Part shown: positions 33,180 through 41,600 of the stretch, piece after piece
Layout of the letters: each line of letters starts with the position of its first letter
Position numbering within the stretch: the stretch's first letter is position 1
NCBI GenBank assembly: GCA_000424365.1
Contig: AUJT01000027.1
Span: 1-51,061, forward strand
DNA length: 51,061 nt
DNA from: Lachnospiraceae bacterium NK4A144
GTDB taxonomy: Bacteria > Bacillota > Clostridia > Lachnospirales > Lachnospiraceae
Direction of reading: 5' to 3'
Program-made: the position numbers and the translations under genes
The notes under the pieces: generated by a model
The model's input: the letters and a program-made list of their open reading frames with translations, nothing else
Told to the model about the DNA's origin: nothing
Databases searched by the model: none

Positions 33180-34544
33180 ATGAAGAGAAAACTTGTAAGT
33201 ATCATTTTAAGTGTTTCCATGGCAGCGGCATTATTTACCGGATGCGGTTCTTCTGCTTCTACTGCAGGAACAAGCGCTGAGGCTGGAACAGACGGTACAG
33301 CGGGGGCAGTGGAGGAAACGGCTGAAACAACCGGTACAGCTGATGATGGATCACAAGGAGAATCCTGGCAGGATCAGGACATCACACTTAAAGTTTTGTG
33401 GGGACAGTCAACGACAGATGCAGGTGCAGAGGATATGATCGATGAAGCACTTGCAGAGGTATATCCGAATCTCCATATCGAGTGGGAATGTGTAGACTGG
33501 GGAGAAGGATTTGGACCTAAGATGCAGCAGTATATGCAGTCAGGTCTCCCGGACGTGATGATCGGAAAAGGTCAGGATGTAAAGACCTATGCTTCGCTAG
33601 GTGTTCTTGGTGATCTTACGGAACTCGATGCGGTGGATAAGGTACTGGATGATGCGACAAAGGGTGTGACCGTTGATGGAAAAGTCTACGGAATCGTGTA
33701 TAACGCATTGTATCAGGGTGTTTTCTACAATAGACAGGTGTTTAAGGATCTGGGACTTGAGGTACCAAAAACTCAGGAAGATCTTCAGCATGTGATAGAT
33801 GTTTGCAAGGAAAACGGAATCACTCCTTTTGCTTCTCACATGGTAGACAGTTGGAGTATCGGAAATGTAACAATGCAGTTTGCGATAAATGATATTTTTT
33901 CAAAGAATCCCTCATGGGGAGATGATTTCAGAGCAGGAAAAGAAAAGTACACAGAAAATGCTGATTGGGAAAAGGTATATAACTACAATAAGCTGATATA
34001 TGACAATACCTTTGAGGATACATTCTCACTTGAACAGACTGCTTGTGATGCAAAGCTCGTAAATGGTGAAGCGGCAATGAAAGTATCAGGTGCATGGTCT
34101 ATTCAGAATTTCCTTGATATTGACGAGAATTTTGACTTTGGTATTTTCCCGTTCCCGAATCAGACAGGTGATGCAAAGCTTATTTTTGAGCCAAACATTA
34201 CATTCATGAAGAGCAAGGACACTGCATACAGCGATGCAGCTGATGCATTTATCAATTTTATGGCTGATAACAAGGATCTGGCAGTGAGTATCTATGACTT
34301 TACCAGCACAGCATCAATGCTGAAGGATGTGGCTCCCACATTTAATAATCCCAGTCAGTCAGATATTGATACTTATGCTTCCACAGGACAGATCATTGAT
34401 GCCAATTCCGGCAATACGCAGCTTGTATGGTCAGGCTTCCAGGATGAGAATGCTAATGACATAGCTGAGTGGCTGCTTGGAAATGAATCGCTTGATGATG
34501 CGCTCGCAGCAGCAGATGGTCGCAAAGATGTAAGTGCACCTTGA
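33180..34544 (+). CDS. sugar ABC transporter substrate-binding lipoprotein
   Basis: A 454-residue carbohydrate-uptake family 1 (CUT1) binding protein. Residues 1-22 are a lipoprotein signal (LFTGC, lipid-modified Cys22), followed by a low-complexity Ala/Thr/Gly/Glu linker to about 60. The rest is an extracellular solute-binding protein type 1 fold (DITLKVLWGQ, LPDVMIGKGQDVKTYASLGVL, VNGEAAMKVSGAWSIQNF). It delivers an oligosaccharide, probably an alpha-galactoside given the GH36 gene downstream, to the two permeases that follow. A strong GGGAGG site and a partial terminator after the gene suggest it is made in excess over the permeases. Confidence 0.94.
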   Translation: MKRKLVSIILSVSMAAALFTGCGSSASTAGTSAEAGTDGTAGAVEETAETTGTADDGSQGESWQDQDITLKVLWGQSTTDAGAEDMIDEALAEVYPNLHIEWECVDWGEGFGPKMQQYMQSGLPDVMIGKGQDVKTYASLGVLGDLTELDAVDKVLDDATKGVTVDGKVYGIVYNALYQGVFYNRQVFKDLGLEVPKTQEDLQHVIDVCKENGITPFASHMVDSWSIGNVTMQFAINDIFSKNPSWGDDFRAGKEKYTENADWEKVYNYNKLIYDNTFEDTFSLEQTACDAKLVNGEAAMKVSGAWSIQNFLDIDENFDFGIFPFPNQTGDAKLIFEPNITFMKSKDTAYSDAADAFINFMADNKDLAVSIYDFTSTASMLKDVAPTFNNPSQSDIDTYASTGQIIDANSGNTQLVWSGFQDENANDIAEWLLGNESLDDALAAADGRKDVSAP

Positions 34545-34584
34545 TTTTTGTCCCATTAAAATCTTCCCAAACCAAAAGCTAAGG

Positions 34585-34619
34585 AAACGGCAGTATTCTA
34601 TATGGGTACTGCCGTTTTC
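34585..34619 (+). terminator. internal terminator-like hairpin between binding protein and permeases
   Basis: AAACGGCAGTA (34585-34595) pairs perfectly with TACTGCCGTTT (34607-34617), followed by TCT. It lies inside the importer operon and probably lets only part of transcription pass, while protecting the upstream message. Confidence 0.7.
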
Positions 34620-34633
34620 TAAAAAGAAAGAGA

Positions 34634-35593
34634 ATGATCATGGAGATAGCAGTTATAAAAGGAAAAAAGAAAGATAACAATTTTATAAAAACCAGAGAAG
34701 TAAGTATTGTCAAAAAAGGCTCTGCACAAAAAAAGGAATTTTATCAATACCTGACACTGGTATTACCGGCGTTTGTGATATTTACGATAGGACTGATCAT
34801 CCCGATATTTCTTGCATTTCGGTATTCATTGACGAGTTGGAACGGTCTCACAAAAGAAAAAGTATTTGTGGGATTGGATAATTATATAAAGATGCTTAGC
34901 GATCCTTATGTGCGTTCAGCGTGGTGGTTTACCATTAGATTTACGTTTTGGAACGTGCTTATTCAGAATTTTTTTGCTCTTTTATTTGCGGTAATTCTTG
35001 ATTCAGGTGTTAGAGGAAAGAAGATTTATAGAACGATACTCTTTATTCCTTGTCTCATAAGTCCATTGGTAACAGGATTTATCTGGCTTCGCATGTATTC
35101 AAATATCCTGCCGGCTATACTAGAGTTTTTTGGATTATCAGGATCGTTCATAAAGCTTTTTGGTGATCAAAAAACTGTACTTTCCGGACTTTTGATCGCA
35201 AATAACTGGCAGTGGATCGGTTACTGGATGCTTATATATCTTGCAGGACTGCAGTCTGTTCCGGCAGATCTCTATGAAGCGGCCAAGATTGACGGAGCAA
35301 ACTGGATCCAAAGATTTAGAAATGTAACAATTCCCATGCTAGCTCCGTCATTTACGATATGTATTGTCGGTATCACAACAGGTTCATTAAAGGTGTACGA
35401 TCTTATGGTATCTTCCACTCAGGGCGGACCCGGAAGAGCATCGACATCCATTATTTATTTAATTTATGATTCTGCAATAAATGGAAGGCAGTATGGTTAC
35501 GGCTCGGCATTGTCTATTTCGTTGATATTTGCTCTTCTGATAGTTGCGGTGATTCAGGTGGCGGTATTAAAGAAAAGAGAGGTACAGGCATAA
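34634..35593 (+). CDS. sugar ABC transporter permease (MalF/UgpA-like)
   Basis: A 319-residue inner-membrane permease of the CUT1 class with six main membrane segments. The EAA loop that contacts the ATPase is YEAAKIDGANWIQRFRNVTIPML near 214-236. The N-terminus is longer than usual and basic (about 40 residues before the first membrane segment). Two ATGs (34634 and 34640) are possible starts, and the ribosome site is weak (AAAGAGA). The gene overlaps the next permease by one base. The two permeases form the channel. No ATPase gene is present, so a shared MsmX/UgpC-type ATPase is expected elsewhere in the genome. Confidence 0.94.
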   Translation: MIMEIAVIKGKKKDNNFIKTREVSIVKKGSAQKKEFYQYLTLVLPAFVIFTIGLIIPIFLAFRYSLTSWNGLTKEKVFVGLDNYIKMLSDPYVRSAWWFTIRFTFWNVLIQNFFALLFAVILDSGVRGKKIYRTILFIPCLISPLVTGFIWLRMYSNILPAILEFFGLSGSFIKLFGDQKTVLSGLLIANNWQWIGYWMLIYLAGLQSVPADLYEAAKIDGANWIQRFRNVTIPMLAPSFTICIVGITTGSLKVYDLMVSSTQGGPGRASTSIIYLIYDSAINGRQYGYGSALSISLIFALLIVAVIQVAVLKKREVQA

Positions 35594-36441
35594 TGGATAC
35601 GACAGAAAGACAGGAAAAATTTACCTGGAAAAAAGGTGTGGTTCAGCTGCTTATGACGGTTGTTGCCATGATATTTATCTTTCCGGTACTGATAATCCTG
35701 AATTATTCTTTTAAGACCAAGAAAGAGCTTTATCTAAGTAATCCGCTTTCATTTCCGACATCGTTCCAGATAGGCAATTATCAGAAAGCATTTAAGAAGC
35801 TTGATATGTTAAGAACCTATCCGAACACTATACTATACACTTTTTTGTCGGTTGTTGTTCTTGCACTTCTTTGTGGTGTGACTGCGTGGGCTATTGCAAG
35901 ATGCCATCATAAAATATTCAAATTTTTGTACATTTATTTTATAGTAGGTATTCTTTTGCCATATCAGGCGTTGTTTCTATCGATATTCATTGTTGGAAAT
36001 AAACTTGGATTTGTTAATACTCGTCACGGAATTATCTTTATGTATGTGGCGACAGGTATATCATTTGGAATATTCCTTATGAACAGTTTTATGTCCACAG
36101 TTCCTGTTGAACTTGAAGAGGCGGCAAAGATTGACGGATGCAGTATTTTTCAGATCTATTTTATGGTAGTCATGCCGCTTCTTAAGCCGGCACTCGCAAC
36201 ACTTGTAATTATGCAGGCTTTTCAGATCTGGAATGATTTCCTAATGGCAAATCTCTATCTTAGTGATAAAGGACTGAAAACACTGACAGTATCAATTCAG
36301 TCATTATTTTCGGCACAGTCAAGTGATTATACGACCGCGATCGCTGCGATCGTTTTGTCAGTTGTACCTATTGCAGCATTATTTTTAAGTCTGCAAAAGT
36401 ATTTTATTAAAGGTATGACAGTTGGAGCAGTAAAAGGATAA
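35593..36441 (+). CDS. sugar ABC transporter permease (MalG/UgpE-like)
   Basis: A 282-residue partner of the preceding permease, with six membrane segments and EAA loop LEEAAKIDGCSIFQIYFMVV near 175-194. Its ATG overlaps the upstream stop (TAATG), so translation is coupled. The stop in turn touches a possible start of the alpha-galactosidase gene. It completes the importer core. Confidence 0.94.
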   Translation: MDTTERQEKFTWKKGVVQLLMTVVAMIFIFPVLIILNYSFKTKKELYLSNPLSFPTSFQIGNYQKAFKKLDMLRTYPNTILYTFLSVVVLALLCGVTAWAIARCHHKIFKFLYIYFIVGILLPYQALFLSIFIVGNKLGFVNTRHGIIFMYVATGISFGIFLMNSFMSTVPVELEEAAKIDGCSIFQIYFMVVMPLLKPALATLVIMQAFQIWNDFLMANLYLSDKGLKTLTVSIQSLFSAQSSDYTTAIAAIVLSVVPIAALFLSLQKYFIKGMTVGAVKG

Positions 36442-36461
36442 TGATTTGTGAGAGGTGTGCG

Positions 36462-38594
36462 ATGGAACGCGTAGTTATCAGCGAGTATCAGTTAAGTGAT
36501 ATGATAGTCCGCTACATTAAAGATGAAGAAGATATTGTGAGTCTGCAGCTGTTTCCAAAGGAAATTTATCTTGAAAAAGATGAGGCGGTTGGTAAAGGTT
36601 CGATAACAAAGAATACTAAGAACGAAAACCTGGTCCAGTTTCATCTATCAGGAGACACATACAACGAAGCCTATGCAGCAGGATCATCCATGAGAAATGG
36701 AGAATCAGTGAGGTGTATGCGCTATAACGGTCAGGATGTGAAGGAATCGCCGGAAAAAACAGAGATACATACGTTTCTAAGGGATGAGAGAGGTTATAAG
36801 ACCGAACATATACTTACACATAAAAAAGATGCGCCTTATATAGAAATTTCATGTGTGTTTACAAATGAGAGTGATGATTCTGTATCGCTTGAGATGTTAG
36901 AAAGTTTTTCGCTTGGCGGACTGACACCTTATGAAAACGGTGATTCTCCGGAGAGTCTTGAAATCGTTAGGATCAGAAGTGTATGGAGTGGTGAAGGAAG
37001 GGTTGATCGGAGAAACGCAGAGGAACTGATGCTTGAAACAGCATGGAGTGATCACGCTGTGAGATGTGAGAAATATGGACAGGTAGGTTCTCTCCCTGTA
37101 AACCATTGGTTTCCTTTTGGTGCGGTTTATGACAAAAAGAACCATGTTTGGTGGGGAGCTCAGATCGCTCATAATGCGTCATGGCAGATGGAGTTTTACA
37201 GAAAGGACGATGGATTAGGCTTCAGTGGAGGTCTTGCAGACAGAGATTTTGGACACTGGATGAAGACTATTAAAAGTGGTGAAAGCTTTGAAACACCTAG
37301 GGCGATCGTATCAACGGCGCATACCGAGTCCATGGATGTGTTTACAGAGAGACTTACGGAATATGGACGAGACTGTTGGGAAGCGGAGCTGGATCTGCAT
37401 CCTTCAGAAAAAGAACTGCCGATCATATTTAACGAGTACTGTACAACATGGGGAAATCCGTCACATGAAAATATAAAGGACATTCTTGAATCTATACGTG
37501 GTCGGGGATTTTCGTACTTTGTAATCGACTGCGGTTGGTATAAGCAGGAAGGGATTCCCTGGGATAAGGGAATGGGAGACTATGAAGTGTCGCCTATGCT
37601 TTTCCCTGACGGGTTGGAAAAAACGGTAGGAATGATAAAGGATGAAGGCTATGTTCCTGGTATATGGTTTGAGATAGAAAATGTGGCGGAAGCTGCAAAG
37701 GCATATAGAGAAACAGAGCATCTCCTAAAGAAAGACGGAAAGCCGCTAACAACATATTTCAGAAGATTTTGGGACATGAGGGATCCGTGGGTACATGATT
37801 ATTTAACGGAAAAAGTAATAGGAACATTAAAGAAATATGGTTTCGGCTATATGAAGATGGACTGCAATGAAACTATCGGGATCGGATGTGATGGCGCGGA
37901 ATCACTGGGAGAGGGGCTTAGGCAGGATATCGAGTGTGCTACATCTTTTATTCGTGAGATAAAAAGAGAAGTACCTGGAATAATACTGGAAAACTGTGCA
38001 TCAGGTGGACACCGTTTAGAGCCGCTGATGATGAGCATTTGCTCGATGGCATCATTTTCCGATGCGCATGAATGTCCGGAAATACCAATCATAGCTGCAT
38101 CGCTTCACAGAGTTATACATCCGGTGCAGAGTCAGATATGGGCTGTGATCAGAAAAAGTGATACAGCAGAGAGAATTGTGTATTCCATTTCCGCAGCTAT
38201 GCTAGGGAGACTCTGCATATCCGGAGATGTAACGGAATTATCCGGTGAGCAATGGGATACCCTTCAGAGAGGAATTGATTTTTACAAAAAAGCGGTTCTC
38301 ATAATACGTGATGGAAAATCTAAGATATATGGATCGGAGATCAGATCCTTCAGACATCCGAAGGGGTGGCAGGCGGTTGTTAGAAAGTCAGTAGATGGCA
38401 TATTGATCGTAGTCCACACGTTTGGAGCAGAAGTGCCTGAAGAAATCGAAGTCGAAACCGGTATCGGACAGACGAAAATTGAAAAGGTCGAAATATACGA
38501 GAGTCATAAACACGAAGTGGAAATAAAGGATGAGTGCCTGGTTATCCGTGGGCTTCGTGAATGTTTTGAGGGTATGGCGATCATTATAAAGTAA
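36462..38594 (+). CDS. alpha-galactosidase, GH36 (melibiase)
   Basis: A 710-residue cytoplasmic enzyme that removes terminal alpha-galactose from imported oligosaccharides such as raffinose or galactomannan fragments. The order is an N-terminal beta-sandwich (about 1-300), a TIM barrel (about 310-640) and a C-terminal beta domain. GYMKMDCNE holds the nucleophile (Asp467), SFSDAHE the acid/base (Asp534), and ENCASGGHRLEP the GH36 C-SGG substrate motif. The usual family text is KWDMNR, so this clade is diverged and alpha-N-acetylgalactosaminidase activity is not excluded. No signal peptide is present. I chose ATG 36462 with AGAGGTG upstream; an ATG at 36441 overlapping the permease stop would add seven residues. 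Confidence 0.9.
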   Translation: MERVVISEYQLSDMIVRYIKDEEDIVSLQLFPKEIYLEKDEAVGKGSITKNTKNENLVQFHLSGDTYNEAYAAGSSMRNGESVRCMRYNGQDVKESPEKTEIHTFLRDERGYKTEHILTHKKDAPYIEISCVFTNESDDSVSLEMLESFSLGGLTPYENGDSPESLEIVRIRSVWSGEGRVDRRNAEELMLETAWSDHAVRCEKYGQVGSLPVNHWFPFGAVYDKKNHVWWGAQIAHNASWQMEFYRKDDGLGFSGGLADRDFGHWMKTIKSGESFETPRAIVSTAHTESMDVFTERLTEYGRDCWEAELDLHPSEKELPIIFNEYCTTWGNPSHENIKDILESIRGRGFSYFVIDCGWYKQEGIPWDKGMGDYEVSPMLFPDGLEKTVGMIKDEGYVPGIWFEIENVAEAAKAYRETEHLLKKDGKPLTTYFRRFWDMRDPWVHDYLTEKVIGTLKKYGFGYMKMDCNETIGIGCDGAESLGEGLRQDIECATSFIREIKREVPGIILENCASGGHRLEPLMMSICSMASFSDAHECPEIPIIAASLHRVIHPVQSQIWAVIRKSDTAERIVYSISAAMLGRLCISGDVTELSGEQWDTLQRGIDFYKKAVLIIRDGKSKIYGSEIRSFRHPKGWQAVVRKSVDGILIVVHTFGAEVPEEIEVETGIGQTKIEKVEIYESHKHEVEIKDECLVIRGLRECFEGMAIIIK

Positions 38595-38623
38595 GACAAT
38601 GTATTGGGGATGGAGGAGAACAA

Positions 38624-41600
38624 ATGAAGAGAAGAGGACTTTCACGGAAAATCCTTACGATTTTAACTACCGTGGCTCTTGCGATCCAGATGCTTCCTGC
38701 GGCATCGGTACAGGTACAGGCTGCGGTTTCTGATAATGAAGTGGATGCAGAGACAGAGGTGTTGGAAGATATCAGTGAGAATGGAGTAAATACTGACGCA
38801 GACACGGACACTGAAGTTACAGATAGAATCGATCCATATTATGAATTTAGTTTTGAAAGCAGTTCAATTTCCGGGAATGCGGTCTTTAATAAGGACGGGC
38901 TTGATGGTAAAGAGAATGCTGCTATTGGTGGAGAAAAAGCAGAAATAAAGCATGATGACGAAAGAAACTCAGATGTACTCTATCTGCCTGGAGGCAGTAC
39001 ATCATCCGGATATCTAACGCTTCCTAATGACATGTTTAAGCAGGGAATGGATGGTTTCACATTAAGTTTTTGGGTAAAGGCTGCATCGGATGGAAGCACA
39101 TCCACTCATTATCAGAGGATTTTTGAATCTTCCTCGACAGAGCTTGGGAAACATTATCAGGGACGCACAGGAAATTGGACTGATCCTGAGTTTACATTTG
39201 TTATCGGAGGAGGGGATGAGGCGGATACAAGATATGATGCCTGTATAAATACATTAGATAAGACCAAGGGACGTTTGGAATGGGGACGGACACTCGGAAG
39301 CGGAAAGTGGGATTATGTGACAGTCAGTGTGACTCCTGACACATATGATGTCTATATTAATGGAATTAAAATAGATATAAAGGATCTATCCGGAAATGAA
39401 TCAAAAGTTCTTAAGGGCTTCTTTGATGAAATAGGAGAATTTAAGAATAATGCCCTGGGGCAGTCGGTATATACATCTGATGCCAATGCAAAAGCGTATT
39501 TCGATGATTTTAGGTTTTATAGAACTGCGTTAACAGAGGATGAGGCTGTCGCAATTTATACGGAAGAATATAAAGGAAAAAAAGAGGAACCCATTGATTA
39601 CGGTGACAAAGTCGCTTTGGAATTTGATACAACAGATTCAAAAGGAGAAATGTTCCACGGATCAACAGGATTTCTGTACGGTATAAGTGAAGTAGGTGTA
39701 CCGTCATGGGATCTCGTAAGTTCCTTAAAGCCGGGAATCCTTGTGCAAAAGGCTGCTGACGGAAAACAGCATCCGTCCGGAGATGGGTATAGACTTACGA
39801 ATTACCTTAAATCCGCAGGTGTGAAAAACATTGAAATCTATCTTCAGGATTACTATCTGGAATGGCCGTATGATTATAACGGAATCGATGACTACAAGGA
39901 AAAAGTAGAATCAATCGTTAAGAAAACAGTCGAGGGTAAAAGCAGCGAAGAAAGAGCAATGTACAGTTATGTGCTGTTTAATGAACCGGATCAGATCTGG
40001 TACGGTAATAATGGTTCAAAGCTTTCTAGCCTTTGTAAAGACTGGAAAACAATATATGACACAGTAAAAGCGATCGATCCGGATGCAAAAACAGCAGGTC
40101 CGAACTTTGCTTCATTTAACTCCTCTGCATATGAGACATTCTTTAAGTATTGCAAAGAGAATGACTGCCTGCCGGAGATCATAACCTGGCATGACCTTGC
40201 AAAAGGTAAACTCACAGGCTTTCAGGGAGAACTTGCAAGTGTAAAGAGCATGGTGGAAAAGTATTATTCCGGTTCGGGAATTACTCCTCAAATTTTTGTA
40301 AATGAAACAGTGAATTTTGAAGACATAGGAGTACCCGGAACACTGGTAAACTGGCTTTCAATTTACGAAGAAAATGATACCTATGCTTCTCTTCCTTATT
40401 GGGGACTGGCAAATTCGCTTAATGAGTTGGCTGCCGGAGAAAATGAACCTAACAGTGCATGGTGGGTTTACCGATGGTATGCCGAGATGCAGGGGTATAA
40501 AACATCATTAAAAACAATTAATGTTAATAATCCTTCATCTGCAAAGAAAGGTGACAGGCTTTACGGACTTTGCAGTGTTGATGAAGAAAATGAGACAGTA
40601 ATGGCACTTTTTGGCGGACATGAAGGAGAGCAGAACATCACTTTGAAAAATCTTAGTGATATAGATGCATTTAACTCTGTTAAGAAAGCTCATGTGAAGA
40701 TTTACAGAAGCCGTTACTCGGGTCATCAGGGGTTCTCAATCCCGGATGTTATTGTTGATGAAGATCGGGAAATTTCATCATCAGGCGAATTGATGCTAAC
40801 GCTAAGTGATTGTGATCTGATGGATGCGTATTTTGCGGTTGTCACACCGACAGAGGAAAAGGGGCTAAGTGCAAAGACTGCAAACTGGCTTGAAACCTAT
40901 GAGGCAGAAGATGCAGAACTTTTTGGAAGTGCTGCTGCATATACAAGAACCGGAGGAAGTGATCTCGCAAGATCTGGTAGAGCAGATGTTGGTGGAATTT
41001 ATTCTGAATCAGATGGAGTAAAGTTTAATGTGGATGTTCCGTCAGATGGTATTTATACGGCTCGGATTTACTATTCTGTTGCGGCACCTTTTGTAAATGC
41101 GAAAACTCTTGAGGTAGATGCTTCTGGACAAAATCGTGCGATAGGACAGATCGTTCAGCATAAAATGACAGTAGATGATGAAACGGATAAAGAGCAGATC
41201 CTTACTTATGAATCTACCGTAAAAAATGGATATTATAACTATACAGATGCAGAAATCGAACTTACCGCAGGAAAGCATACGATTGAGTTTTCTCATTACG
41301 GTTCTAGTCAGAAAAATATAAGTGCAAGCATTCGTGTTGCGGCATCACTTGATAAACTGGATTTGTATTATGAAGGAGAGAAAGCTGCTTTGGCAGCGGG
41401 AAATGTTTCATTTGAGGAAAATCCAAATGAAGACTACCATACAGAACACAAGATCAGCGGTTATACCGGAAATGGTTATATTACAGGTACCGGAAGTGTT
41501 GATGTAGTTTTAGCTGTGCCGGAAGATGGCTTATATGATACTGAGCTTAAATATGCGTTATCAGAAAATACTGTATTAAGTTTATCAAAGAAATCTTTTA